DNA of 64,000 bases from Limnoperna fortunei (lineage: Eukaryota > Mollusca > Bivalvia > Mytilida > Modiolidae). Where the stretch lies: assembly GCA_944474755.1 (NCBI GenBank), contig OX104114.1, forward strand, positions 47,991,070 to 48,055,069. The letters are read 5' to 3'. Each line of letters begins with the position of its first letter. Position 1 is the stretch's first letter. Positions 33,801-42,173 of this stretch are shown one piece after another. Made by a program: the position numbers and the translations under genes. The notes under the pieces were generated by a model. The model was not told the origin of the DNA, ran no database searches, and saw only the letters and a program-made list of their open reading frames with translations.

Positions 33801-36800
33801 CAGTATGTGCATGTTGACTCAGCTTCCCATCTACTTCACTTAGGGTCAAGACAAAGTATTCTGACAGTATGTGCATGTTGACTCAGCTTCCCATCTACTT
33901 CACTTAGCGTCAACACAAAGTCTTATGACAGTATGTGCATGTTGACTCGGCTTCCCATCTACTTCACTTAGGGTCCAGACAAAGTATTATGACAGTATGT
34001 GCATGCCAACTCAGCTTCCCATCTACTTCACTTAGGGTCAAGACAAGGTATTATGACAGTATGTGCATGTTGACTCAGCTTCCCATCTACTTCACTTAGG
34101 GTCAAGACAAAGTATTCTGACAGTATGTGCATGCCAACTCAGCTTCCCATCTACTTCACTTAGCGTCAACACAAAGTCTTATGACAGTATGTGCACGTCG
34201 ACTCAGCTTCCCATCTACTTCACTTAGGGTCAAGACAAAGTATTATGACAGTATGTGCATGTTGACTCAGCTTCCCATCTACTTCACTTAGGGTCCAGAC
34301 AAGGTATTATGACAGTATGTGCATGCCGACTCAGCTTCCCATCTACTTCACTTAGGGTCAAGACAAAGTATTAAGACAGTATGTGCATGTTTACTCAGCT
34401 TCCCATCTATTTCACTTAGCATCAACACAAAGTATTATGACAGAATGTGCATAATACTCAGCTTCCCATCTACTTCACTCATGGTCAATTAAGATTTTTA
34501 ATGCTTTTGATCATGGCTTCTCCAAAGAAATGCAGGCTTGGGATGGACAAACGAGGTTTGATAACATAAACTGTTAGCAGAAATTACAATATTCAGAAAC
34601 AGTCAAGTAAATGTCTTTGACCTTTAAACCATAAATTATAAAAGACCATAGAGTTGTTATCATACTTTATTCAACTCATAATAGGGACAGATCACTGTAC
34701 ATATGCAACAGAAAAGTCAACTCCAGACAACACACTCTGCAGTGCGCCCCCTGCAGTAAATGCCAACACAGAAATGTGGCACTGGAAAATAGAAACTGAA
34801 CTACAAATTCTGAGATGTCAAAGTTGAATGTAGATTGAAAAAAAACTGAGTCTCAATACATGCATTTCTTCTTATGTGATATGTAACCAGAAAATAAGTT
34901 TAGTATTATGTAAATGTTTGTCTTTCATATTCAGAGATATTTTAGTTCAAAGATCTAACTGAGTGTATATATTAAATTCATTTGTGTTGTTAGTTTTCAC
35001 GACTGGTATTAAAGAATTTGGTTAAGTTCTTTATTGCAGTGTAACTTAAAATGCAATTTTTATAAACATTTGACAGGTTGGCACATCGGTATCAATGCAA
35101 ATATTGGGAAAGCCAATTAATCATTCTACCTTCTGGTGCCTGCGTTACACTGAAGCCATGCTGGTTGGCCTGACAATCAAGAATTAGATTGGTGTCAGAA
35201 CAGGTACTTCATCATCAGTGCACTAATAGCAGAGACCTGGAAGGTCGGCTCCACCTTATATGGTCCAATGTATTTAAATGTTTTATTAGCTCCCACCTTT
35301 GTTATGTCGCTGCATTTAAAGATTTTAACGCAGAGATATAACAAAAAGGTGGGAGCAAGTGAAGTTTTAGTTACATAGTCCAGATATACAGAACAATAGC
35401 TACAATAAAAGTGCAGTTGGATATATTGATCCTCCAGCGATTAGGACTTTATTGTCTTAATATTTCATTTTCTGTATTGTTATCTTATTATTGTATTCAA
35501 TTATATGTATGTAAATTTGAGCACTAGTTATGTATACTTGGTGCCTTTCATTTTTTTTGTGTGTCATACTTAATTATTTTATTTGTATCATTGTTGTTTT
35601 GTTAAACATGTCAAATGTTATTGACAAAAAACTTTTCTACACTGATTTGGTGCTTTTTTATCATTTACTATATAGCTAATTATTTACTGTCTCACAAGCA
35701 ATCACCTGATAATCACATTGTTTAATCTGATTTAAGTGGTTAAAGCAATAAGGTAATGATGTCAGTAAACCAATTGATTACATTACTTTGCCTAATATGT
35801 TTAAATGTTTAAAAAAATTATAGAAACAAACTATTAACAAAAATATAACACCAGGGGTCACCACACTCTAAAAAAGTAGGGAGAAGTGACTTCTCCCTGG
35901 CAGCCAAACAGGGAGAAGTCAGGGAGACACTAGGGAGAAGTCAGGGGGACCGTACAAATAATTAATTTCGCAGTAGTTACATAACATTTTTCATTATTTA
36001 CATCAATATCCAGGTTTATTTCTCTTGTGTTTTTAAACCATAACACACCTAGATTCAGTTTTTTTTTCTTTCTTTTTCATTATTATTCATGGTATGCAAT
36101 ATCAAACAACACATAACCTTTATCATTAATCAATGAAAAAAGTACCAGATAAAGGGACTATTTTTCTATCTACTTCAATACTTGTAGCCATACAAGGTAC
36201 TCACATCTTTATTCTTTCAAGTGCAGCTCATATATTTGCCAAAGAAAATTGTTAAAGTGCAATACACTTTGAAAGAACTGAAGTTTGAAACCAATTAAAA
36301 CTGTTTGTTTTTTTTTTTAAAATTACAATTTTTCATTATGGGCATTGTACATTACTTTTCTTCGTTGTTCACTTCAGGTAAATAAACAAATGGCAAATAA
36401 TACATTTGAAAGACGTAAATCGTTTTAAAATATGTTAAATATGCATATTGTTTGTCGTTTTTTTATTGGAATTACACATTTACTGATAAATTGATAGTCT
36501 GGGTGAATTATTTGGACTAGATTTACAAGTATCTTATGTGAACCATCTGGCGACTTATGGGAAATAACTGAGTGACTTCGATTTAATTTGCTTTTGAGGC
36601 GCCTTAGGGCGACTTCGCCCAGTGTGGTGAGCCCTGAACACAAATTATTTATTTCTAACTAAACAAAACTATAACACATTATTTATGTCTATTTTATTCT
36701 GGTGGTTTGTTTTGTTTGTTGTTTGATGGTGTTTAATGCCACTTTCAGCAATTTTTCAGCTATATCATGGCGTGCAGTTTTTATTGGTGGAGGAAGCCGG

Positions 36801-37758
36801 AGTACCCGGAGAGAACCCCTGACCTGCGGTAGGAAAACTGGCAATCCTTGTCAATTATGATTGGAGTCGATTACACCCTGCCTGCAGTGAGAATCGAACC
36901 CGCAATCTCAGTGTTGACAGACCACGTGATCAATAGTAGACTATCTACCATGACCACTCGGCCACCGAAGCCCCCTGGTCTGTTTTGGCATTGTCCATAT
37001 TGGTTATGGTCATTTTTAGTTATGGGATGATACAAGTTTGCCTCTAACATTATTTTAAATATGTAACAGGAGGCCTATCTGCATTGTATTAGATATATAG
37101 CCAGTCAGAATTGACTGAACTAATGGAGAACTTCTTTAGCTCACATGGTTAAAGGGCTGACTGGCAATACTGAAATCACGGGTTCGATCCTCGGAAGTGA
37201 CAATGTCGTTATTTCATGCTCTGCCGTTACAAATAAATATAAAAAATAATAGAATAATTGAAACATTGACATAGCTCAACATTGAATTCACACAAAATAA
37301 AACATACAATCAAACATTCAATACAGCAATTTTGGTAACTGGGCCCATATTTCCAAAGGTGGGGACGTTTGTCCAGAGAATTTTGCAAGTCGGTTTTTTT
37401 TATTTGATGGCAAACCAGAGAGTATCACAGAGAATCCAAGGGTTTTGTTTACAGTAATACTGAAATGCAAACAAACTTCCGTGATCGTACTAAAGGCTTT
37501 CTACCACGCATTTAATTTTAATTTACCAAAACAGAAGGACAGTCTGACATATACGTATTGAATGCCTACCACCATGTCTGCGGCAAATTGTGGAAACAGT
37601 AACAAAGTTAAACCCTTGATGAGGAAGCCTACAGTGAAAATTTTTTGCCAGACATCTGAACCCAAAGGCAAAATAATTAAAAATGCAACAAAACTCAGTG
37701 GAAGCAGTACATCCAAGTTGTTAGACGTTAAATATGCTATAATGGACTGAAAATCCAT
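18676..37758 (-). CDS. Uncharacterised multi-pass membrane protein (six exons, 317 aa)
   Basis: Join on the minus strand: 37758-37570, 32511-32368, 31578-31498, 29542-29345, 27927-27781, 18870-18676. Every intron starts GT and ends AG and lies between codons (phase 0). The product has 317 residues with about eight or nine hydrophobic helices, no obvious signal peptide and a basic tail (KIQLRKLVTKTKD). Exons 1-3 and 4-6 appear homologous. LIKGLTLLLFPQFAADM in exon 1 matches FLHGILTLIFPNVACKF in exon 4. Exons 2 and 5 are 48 and 49 codons with a matching hydrophobic centre. Exons 3 and 6 start with a helix in the same place. This suggests a duplicated four-helix unit. The start has A at -3 and G at +4. 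I do not recognise the family and assign no function. The introns (5.06, 0.79, 1.96, 1.42 and 8.91 kb) are filled with transposons and satellites. Confidence 0.8.
19361..20850 (+). mobile_element. Hairpin-ended satellite element family A, copy 1
   Basis: The left end CCAGAGGCTCTTAAAAGCCT contains a small palindrome and is followed by GCTCACCTGA (19386-19395). A tandem array of roughly 165-167-bp monomers follows. The right end carries the GCCGCCGACGACGGACGC block and a perfect hairpin: arm AGCTCACCTGACCC at 20815-20828, loop TTT, second arm 20832-20845, then AAAAA. The 5' subterminal GCTCACCTGA repeats part of the 3' stem. This matches published descriptions of non-autonomous Helentron/HINE elements (short subterminal inverted repeats, central tandem repeats, 3' hairpin). 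There is no coding capacity. Confidence 0.75.
21556..21824. mobile_element. TTAA-flanked MITE, copy 1
   Basis: A 269-bp element flanked by TTAA on both sides (21552-21555 and 21825-21828). The ends read GGTATCCGGAACGTAATTGA and, inverted, GGTATCCGACCCACAATTGA. Removing it plus one TTAA restores family-B sequence (GACAATTAAAGGGCAATAAC). The TTAA target suggests piggyBac-type mobilisation, though the terminal bases are not diagnostic. Confidence 0.85.
21912..22508 (+). repeat. Family-A satellite monomers, rearranged block
   Basis: Imperfect family-A monomers (CATCCAAACAATATTG, GGTTTCAGAGAAG, TAGGGTCCTATGTTAAACTA) with deletions and an A-rich insertion near 22320-22360. The block is joined to family B on the left and cut by the next family-A element at 22509 within ACCAATCAAAA. 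Confidence 0.65.
22509..24603 (+). mobile_element. Hairpin-ended satellite element family A, copy 2
   Basis: It starts CCAGAGGCTCTTAAGAGCCT, with subterminal GCTCACCTGA, then about eleven ~165-bp monomers. It ends with the GCCGCCGCCGACGGACGC block and the terminal hairpin (arms 24569-24582 and 24586-24599, one mismatch) followed by AAAAA. Monomers carry conserved words GGCCATTTTGAATTTCCAAT and GGACCATCCAAACAATATTG. Open frames of about 80-106 residues inside the array arise from the repeat period and are not genes. Confidence 0.75.
24644..25768 (+). mobile_element. Hairpin-ended satellite element family C, copy 1
   Basis: Left end AAACAAGTGTGGACACAG then GTCTCGCCTG (24671-24680). The centre has about five and a half copies of a 146-bp monomer (words ACAGAGGAACTGTCGTAAC, ACTTTAACGTAGTCGCTGG, TGAGGTCAAGGTCAGGTGA). 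A unique tail at 25590-25720 includes a GCC-repeat. The right end is a hairpin: arm GTCTCGCCT at 25729-25737, second arm 25756-25764, then AAAAAA. The architecture equals family A with unrelated sequence. Confidence 0.75.
25930..27660. repeat. 39-bp minisatellite in intron 5
   Basis: About 40 tandem copies of a 39-bp unit, including AACAGGATTCCTATTAACAA and GATCAGGCATTAACACATG, with point variation. Because 39 is a multiple of three, the minus strand has long open frames with a 13-residue repeat (HVHVLMPDLVNRN type, 26118-26705 and 26660-27094). I treat these as by-products. A SINE body (27205-27381) interrupts the array. Confidence 0.9.
27205..27381 (-). repeat. SINE body, head missing
   Basis: Minus-strand copy of the SINE seen at 36701-36974. 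It contains the block GAGGAAGCCGGAGTACCC (plus-strand sense), the segment ACCTGCGGTAGGAAAACTGG and the TTTAATGCCACTTT tail. The tRNA-like head is absent. It sits inside the 39-bp minisatellite. Confidence 0.75.
27781..27927 (-). CDS. Membrane protein exon 5
   Basis: Encodes 49 residues beginning TTLPDLDTAHQFLARSMGAG with a helix at MGAGFLCLALMSGRCV and a charged tail NFLREEEKKSVLISHGC. The acceptor is TTTTTTTAAAAG (AG after an A-rich run, weaker than the others) and the donor is GTAAGT. It matches exon 2 in length, phase and layout, which is the main support for including it. Confidence 0.75.
28020..29050. other. Intron 4 sequence, no feature
   Basis: AT-rich intronic DNA between exons 4 and 5. 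A GC-richer patch at 28130-28180 contains AAGATGGCGTCC, a word like vertebrate YY1 sites. There is no transcription unit to support a promoter call. Confidence 0.35.
29051..29224. repeat. 24-bp tandem repeat near exon 4
   Basis: About seven copies of a unit reading ATCCACTGTGGGATCATCTG plus ACAT, with one or two 21-bp variants. It lies 120 bp downstream of the exon 4 donor on the minus strand. Each unit contains the palindromic core TCCACTGTGGGA. Confidence 0.85.
29345..29542 (-). CDS. Membrane protein exon 4
   Basis: Encodes 66 residues beginning LYENATAVSLLIVGGFLYYS, a helix, then a polar loop (TQKDWGGYAEPVTTHRDFH), then a helix at LDFIIWFLHGILTLIFPNVA. The acceptor is GATAAATTTCAG and the donor is CAG/GTATTT. 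It resembles exon 1 in helix order and in the G-LTL-FP motif. Confidence 0.8.
29885..31133 (+). mobile_element. Hairpin-ended satellite element family C, copy 2
   Basis: Left end AAACAAGTGTGGACACAG and GTCTTGCCTG (29909-29918). About six to seven 146-bp monomers follow, then the same unique tail (ACTGACTGGCAAGTACTCAT) without the GCC-repeat. The right hairpin has arms at 31095-31103 and 31121-31129, followed by AAAAA. It lies in intron 3 of the host gene, in antisense orientation to it. Confidence 0.75.
31498..31578 (-). CDS. Membrane protein exon 3
   Basis: Encodes 27 residues: helix FFAVMAMLVYFTVW then a charged loop TAKDKENNNLKLK. The acceptor is TTTGTTTTGTAG and the donor is GTGAGT. The WTRTV end of exon 2 plus this start forms one continuous helix. 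Confidence 0.8.
32368..32511 (-). CDS. Membrane protein exon 2
   Basis: Encodes 48 residues beginning ILNKSDALHLQEIR, with a helix at CVGIIMISEACVHILL and ending WTRTV. The acceptor reads TATAATTTCAG and the donor is GTAAGT, both strong. It was found by looking for the piece between exons 1 and 3 and is open only in phase 0, as required. Confidence 0.8.
32804..33071. mobile_element. TTAA-flanked MITE, copy 2
   Basis: A 268-bp element with TTAA on both sides (32800-32803 and 33072-33075). It is the same family as 21556-21824 but inserted in the opposite orientation. Ends GGTATCCGACCCATAATTGA and, inverted, GGTATCCGAACCATAATTGA. Located in intron 1 of the host gene. Confidence 0.85.
33340..34490. 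repeat. 64-bp minisatellite in intron 1
   Basis: About 18 tandem copies of a unit containing GACAGTATGTGCATGTTGAC, TCAGCTTCCCATCTACTTCA and CTTAGGGTCAAGACAAAGTA. Copies vary mainly at CATGTTGAC/CATGCCAAC and at AGGGTC/AGCGTC. Non-coding. Confidence 0.9.
34491..35850. other. Intron 1 sequence with one imperfect hairpin
   Basis: There are no exon-like features. At 35288-35345 GCTCCCACCTTT and GTTAT face ATAAC and AAAGGTGGGAGC, an imperfect inverted repeat of about 17 bp. The rest is AT-rich. Confidence 0.35.
35852..36636. mobile_element. 785-bp TIR element, CAGGG ends
   Basis: Left end CAGGGGTCACCACACT and, inverted, right end CAGGGCTCACCACACT, a 16-bp terminal repeat with one mismatch. A 5-bp duplication AACAC flanks it (35847-35851 and 36637-36641). 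The left subterminal region has a GGGAGAAG/CTTCTCCC palindrome and the right has GGGCGA/TCGCCC. It has no transposase ORF. CAGGG ends recall hAT elements, but those usually make 8-bp duplications, so the superfamily stays open. Confidence 0.65.
36701..36974 (-). repeat. tRNA-derived SINE, full length
   Basis: The minus strand starts GGGGCTTCGGTGGCCGAGTGG with an A-box. The B-box GGTTCGATTCTC follows about 45 bp on. Then a body with the segment TTCTCCGGGTACTCCGG and a tail GGCATTAAACACCATCAAAC. The body segment resembles, from memory, the conserved central domain of V-type SINEs. A truncated copy is at 27205-27381 and a diverged one near 17335-17806. It lies in intron 1. Confidence 0.8.
37133..37200 (+). 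repeat. tRNA-like SINE head
   Basis: TAGCTCACATGGTTAAAGGG (A-box-like) is followed about 40 bp later by GGGTTCGATCCTC (B-box). Downstream runs AT-rich to 37260. It is probably a second SINE family; the acceptor stem does not pair, so it is not a tRNA gene. Confidence 0.5.
37570..37758 (-). CDS. Membrane protein exon 1 (start codon)
   Basis: Encodes residues 1-63, starting MDFQSIIAYL. Helix 1 is about residues 17-33 (DVLLPLSFVAFLIILPL) and helix 2 about 40-60 (IFTVGFLIKGLTLLLFPQF). The start context is CCAACTATGG. The donor follows codon GTG as GTAGGC at 37569. The frame stays open past the donor for another 22 codons but with no hydrophobic or conserved character. Confidence 0.8.
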
Positions 37759-37799
37759 AGTTGGCTTTCGTACGCCAAAATTTAGGTCAACAAGTTAAT

Positions 37800-38060
37800 A
37801 TCGTAAACCAAGAAGGACGGCGGCACGATTTCCGGAATAGAACGATTTAATTAATGTAACATAAATATGCTAAAATAACATCATACAAAAATCCTGAAAT
37901 ATACAGAAAAAAACGAAGAAGACACACAACTAAGAAAACGATTAAGCGGATACTCTGGGAACATAGAATCTAAGTATTGATTATAACAACAAATATAATT
38001 TAGTTGGTTCAAATAAAGGGAAATTAGATACTAAAAGCTGCTTTGGAAAAGAAAAGTATT
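37800..38060. other. Upstream flank of the host gene
   Basis: The first 50 bp upstream of exon 1 (minus strand) are locally GC-richer, with TTCCGGAAAT and GCCGCC words. They may hold the promoter and 5' UTR, but no TATA box or start site can be fixed. Confidence 0.3.
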
Positions 38061-38425
38061 TATCAATAAAAAGATTTTTCTATAAGGCAATCTATTTGTA
38101 AATTAAGGACCAATGCACATCCACTTAATATTGAAGCTGGGAGATATAAAAACTTACCGGGATTGGACAGAAAATGCACCAGATGTAGTAATGAGGATAT
38201 TGAAGATGAAAAACATTTTATGACAGATTGTATTTTTTATGAAAATTATAGAAAACCCTTTTTTGAAAGCATATCTCATTATAACCAGAATTTTAAAAAT
38301 ATGAGTAATGAAGCTAAATTCATATGACTCCTTACTAATGAGGATGAAAGAATTTTATAAGATTTGGGTCTTTTTATAAAAATGTGCCTACAATATAGAG
38401 GTAAAAAATTAGACATCACACATTA
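38060..38425 (+). pseudogene. LINE-C C-terminal fragment
   Basis: The plus-strand reading gives KLRTNAHPLNIEAGRYKNLP then RKCTRCSNEDIEDEKHFMTD and CIFYENYR. This is a cysteine/histidine domain found at the C-terminus of several LINE proteins (RxCxxC...EDExHFLxxC). Stops occur at the end. No RT is attached. Confidence 0.65.
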
Positions 38426-38825
38426 TTATTATTAGTGTTAACATGATATATTTGTAACAACATATATTTTAAGGTGCTCTGACCTGTCCTGTGTTCAATT
38501 ATATATATTGTATAATTATCATAATCATTGTATCTGATGTCTTGAATGGCAATGTCCAGGGCTTTGCTGCTGGAAACTCCAAAAATCATTCTGGTCAAAA
38601 GGTGCACAATTCCACCACGTGACAAAGGGTTCTGAAAAAGTTTTATCAAATTCCATTCAGTGGTGCAAGTAGTTGTGGATAAGAGATGGATATCCCCTAC
38701 ATCAAAGAATGGTAAGTCCATGTTTCGATATGGGCAATCCTAAATATCATTCCTATCAAAATTTAAAATATCAGGTGTACAATGCACTATGTGACAAAGA
38801 TTCCATTAAAATTGCATCAAAATCC

Positions 38826-39184
38826 ATTCAGTGCTGATGGTGGAGAGGAGAATAAGAGATGGGTACCACTCAAAGTGTAGAGAATAGAAAGACAAACGTA
38901 CACCACCATCACTATATACGGTATACAATACAATACATAACATACAATCTACGTCTAATAAATGCTTAATGACATATTTAGAAACAGTTGTACTGTTTCA
39001 TACTGTACTGTACTGACCTACTGTTCAAGTAGGTCATTAAGCATTTATTAGACGTAGGATTGTATGTTATGCCATTATTGAAAATGGGGGATACCGTATA
39101 TAGTGATGGTGGTGTCTGTCTTTCCATTCGTTACACTTTGAGTGGTACCCATCTCTTATTGTCCTCTCCACCATCAGCACTGAA
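38826..39184. repeat. Large palindrome (359 bp)
   Basis: The left arm (38826-38974) is the reverse complement of the right arm (39032-39184) with small mismatches and an indel. Shared words are TTCAGTGCTGATGGTGGAGA, GATGGGTACCACTCAAAGTG and CTAATAAATGCTTAATGAC. The spacer holds a further small stem, GACCTACTGTTCAAGTAGGTC without its last base. It could be a foldback transposon or an inverted duplication. Upstream at 38560-38700 a diverged copy of the arm's outer part (CCATTCAGTGGTGCAAG) is present. Confidence 0.8.
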
Positions 39185-39185
39185 T

Positions 39186-39640
39186 ACCAATATTTTATGA
39201 CGTGTTTACGTCATTTATTTATGTTGACACTCAATGATTAAGGCCATTCGTTGGTCAGTCTGTGTCGAAAGTCTTGACAAAAACACCGTCAATTGTATCG
39301 TTGCATACTCTTCTAGACTGGTATATTATTTTTTGTTTATGCTGTATCGTCATGTTTGTAGATCCGATACTTAATAAGTTTGCTGGTTGGTTCTTTCTTT
39401 AGACCTTTTGTATAATATGTTGGACTACCTGTATTATGTATTTACACCATCCCAGTGGACTTATAATATTACATTCCCAAATAAAAGAAAATACATTAAC
39501 CATTTAGAGTTAAACGCCACTGACATTTTGTTGGAATATTCGAGCAAAGCCAAGTGACATCTCGTCCCCAGGTAGGGGATGGTTGGAGCAGTGTATAAAA
39601 AAATGTAAGTTCAGTTAAAGTGAGATTTATGTTCAAGACC
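39186..39640. repeat. First copy of a duplicated sequence that is the gypsy-2 target
   Basis: ACCAATATTTTATGACGTGT followed by TTACGTCATTTATTTATG and AACACCGTCAATTGTATCGT also occurs across the gypsy-2 insertion (39640-39666 joined to 48062-48220). The two copies are about 455 bp apart when gypsy-2 is removed. It may be a direct tandem duplication or a pair of old LTRs. Confidence 0.6.
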
Positions 39641-39666
39641 AATATTTTATGACTTGTTTACGTCAT

Positions 39667-39912
39667 TGTTACAAAGTAGTTTGGAATGGTCAACGAGTTG
39701 CTCAAATCGAGTTATCGTTCTTAGTCATTGTAACGCTGTAGTTACGTAATTGTTTGTGTCCGGAATTGTTTTCTTTTTTTTTTTGGTTTTTCTGAGATTG
39801 TTTTATGGATGTGACGGAAAATAAAAGTTGAAAGAAAATTTTATTATTCATCCAAAGTCTCTACCATGCCATTTTTCCATCGAATAAAGGCAACGTGAGC
39901 GACATCCCTACA
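39667..39912 (+). repeat. gypsy-2 5' LTR
   Basis: A 246-bp direct repeat of 47820-48061. It starts TG and ends CA. It contains AAAATAAAAG and GAATAAAGG, likely polyadenylation signals, in the second half. The one length difference from the 3' LTR is an 11-T versus 7-T run. Confidence 0.95.
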
Positions 39913-39930
39913 TGGTGGAGAACCTGAATT
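39913..39930 (+). promoter_or_regulatory. gypsy-2 primer-binding site
   Basis: TGGTGGAGAACCTGAATT starts at the first base after the LTR. This is the expected position and TGG start for tRNA-primed reverse transcription. The tRNA species was not determined. Confidence 0.65.
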
Positions 39931-40008
39931 GTAGAAAAGACAGTTAGAAGGTAAAATCGAATTTTCAGTTCCTCCAAATTGCAGACCTCATGGCGCCTCG
40001 TTTTGAAA

Positions 40009-40730
40009 ATGAGCCATGCTAAAAAATTAAAAGATCAAGTTGAAAAGTTAAGGGTGGAACCATTAATTCAACCACACAGAAAACCTATTTTGATTTCGGA
40101 CAGCAGAGGATTCAACCTAAAATCGCAAGTTCGTTCAATTCCAGAAACTTTTATTGAATTTATTTGTTTGCCATCCGCCACATCAACGGATTGTTTGAAC
40201 TACTTACAAGCTAATTTACAGGAATTATTAGAAATATTTCAGGTGATAAATTTATTTGTTTGGATCGGAACATGTGACTTAACAACAAAAACTGGAGATT
40301 TCATGTCACATCGCACAAAAGCTCTTCGGCCTACAATTTAATTGACAATTTCAAGAAAATATACAACTTTGTTAAAACATTTGAAAACTCAGTAAAGCTT
40401 GTATTTTTACATCAGCCTATTTACTCTATATACGAACACAACAAAGCAAAGGGTCGTGATTGGGATAATTATCAGGCAAAGGATGTAATTTTACGTAAAT
40501 AAATTCAAATTGTCAATCTCTTTGTCGATGATATAAACCGCATTTTGAGTGTTAGTTATGGCCCAAATTTCTCGAATGATTTGCTGAAATCCAAAAAGAA
40601 AACCCCAACATCGAGAGTAAAATACTCGTATAATTTTAGAGGTTATTATGATGGTGTTCATCCGGGACCAGATCTTGCAAAGCTGTGGTTAACAAGACAT
40701 TGCAAACTTGTACATGATTTATGTTATTGA
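40009..40730 (+). pseudogene. SGNH-hydrolase-like accessory ORF of gypsy-2
   Basis: A roughly 240-residue ORF upstream of gag, starting MSHAKKLKDQVEKLRVE. It reads PILISDSRGFNL (a GDS-like block I with the candidate nucleophile Ser) and LFVWIGTCDLT (position of the GxND block; Asn replaced by Cys). At the C-terminus it reads YYDGVHPGPDLAKLW (a DxxH block V with candidate Asp and His). That block order is the signature of SGNH/GDSL esterases. A frameshift near 40315 and a TAA near 40498 break it. The last segment (40545-40730) ends with TGA. An esterase domain is known in CR1 LINE ORF1 proteins. Its presence in a gypsy element is the unusual point. Enzymatic activity is uncertain because of the Asn change. 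Confidence 0.65.
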
Positions 40731-40871
40731 TTAAATAAAGATATTACTTTTTAAATAGTGTGTTGTTCTGGGAGGAAATGATAGCATTTCCTTACAAGCA
40801 GTTTTAGTAGTTTTCATTTCATTCGGGGGAAAAGATCGCTTTTCCTTTGAAAAACAAAATAGCCTAGGCTA

Positions 40872-41207
40872 ATGAACTTCGATTTTGAATATCCTGAACC
40901 TGAAATTCTGAGCCAATCCTTCATAGAACAAAACCAATTTCAATACTATAATACATCAACGGTGTTTCCCACTCAGTCCCACGACTTAGATTCGTCAGGT
41001 TTCAGTGATAGATATTTAGTTGTCCAAACACCGGAAACCCCCGACCCTTCATTACGTATAGATCCAATTGAGGACATACAGGCACAATTATCGACGGCTA
41101 AAAAGGGCATTCAGGAAACCCGTGAAAATATAAGGAAAATATTAAAGTTTGATTGCCCGCAAAAGTCAACAAATCAAAGTTCTAAATATTCAAAAAAGAG
41201 AAAATGA
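40872..41207 (+). CDS. Short acidic ORF before gag (gypsy-2)
   Basis: A 111-residue open frame starting MNFDFEYPEPEILSQSFIEQ, with a helical charged segment (DIQAQLSTAKKGIQETRENI) and a basic end (SSKYSKKRK). Its stop overlaps the Gag start (ATGA at 41204-41207), so the two may be translated by re-initiation or may form one Gag precursor. I do not recognise a domain. Confidence 0.6.
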   Translation: MNFDFEYPEPEILSQSFIEQNQFQYYNTSTVFPTQSHDLDSSGFSDRYLVVQTPETPDPSLRIDPIEDIQAQLSTAKKGIQETRENIRKILKFDCPQKSTNQSSKYSKKRK

Positions 41208-42173
41208 ATTTCATTACCGAAAGACTAGGTACGTGTAGAAAATTTGCGGGCTATCCAAGAGAAAACGGACAGAAATTTTTAAGAGAATTTGATTCTTTTT
41301 GTCAATTTCATGATATCGATAACGATGGTAGAAAATTATTAGCATCTTTTCATTTGCATTTAGAGGGCCCCGCTTTAGCCTGGTTCAACGGTTTGAGCCC
41401 GGACTTAAAATGGCGAAGAATTCGCAAACTATTTATAGATAAATATGTACAAATAGGCTGGGATCATCCGTCTGTGGTAGTAGAGAGTGAAACATTTCAT
41501 AATATGGAATTGTCCCCCGCTCAAGAATTGAAGGATTTTTTCTGTCAGGTTCAAGAAAATGGTCAGCTACTTGGAAAACCAAACCACGAAATTATGTTCA
41601 GATTCATAAAAGGCTTACCCGATAAACTTGCCTTTTATGTCCGTTCTAGTCAACCAAAAGATTTGTACGATGCACTTTCATATGCAAAACAAGGCGAGGC
41701 GTACAAATATAGAACTCACAATCAGTGTTCAGCCGTGTCAAAAAAGATTGACAGCCCCGATGAGATTTCTCAACTAAAATCTCAGATATCAGATTTGACA
41801 AAAATGGTGAATAAAATTTCTACAGAAAGGGTGAGTCCCAACCAAATTACAAACTCAAATTCAGGAAACAACATACGATGTTACAAATGCAATGCTTTTG
41901 GACATTTAAAAAAGAGCTTGTAATTGGAATGGCTTCGATAATTCATCACCAGAAATACAATGTCAGTTATGTCAACAATTTGGACATAGCGCGATGCTAT
42001 GCATAAAATTCAAACCAAAAATTGACAATGTACCAATCGTACGTAACGAACAGCGCGCTGTGTGTCAGATATGTTTCAAACCTAATCACGTTGCAACAGA
42101 ATGTTACTCTTATATTCAACGGGGAAACTTGAACACCCTGAGGGACACCACGTGCGACCCCTCAGGAAGGTAA
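41204..42173 (+). pseudogene. gypsy-2 Gag with three zinc knuckles
   Basis: Capsid-like protein starting MNFITERLGTCRKFAGYPRE, with the Ty3/gypsy Gag block GPALAWFNGLSPDLK and FIKGLPDKLAFYVR. Three CCHC knuckles follow: CYKCNAFGHLKKS plus Cys (after a one-base frame change), CQLCQQFGHSAMLC and CQICFKPNHVATEC. The frame change falls in an A6 run near 41905; with five A the knuckle spacing would be the canonical C-x2-C-x4-H-x4-C. It ends at TAA 42171. It packages the element RNA. Confidence 0.85.

Noticed and set aside
33340..34490. CRISPR array
   Set aside because: The 64-bp units are contiguous with no unique spacers, in a eukaryotic intron. It is an ordinary minisatellite.
36895..36974. A functional tRNA gene on the minus strand
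   Set aside because: It is continuous with a SINE body and tail. Head-only similarity to tRNA is typical of SINEs.
37562..37750. Plus-strand 62-residue frame over exon 1
   Set aside because: It is the antisense of a well-supported exon, with no splice or domain support.
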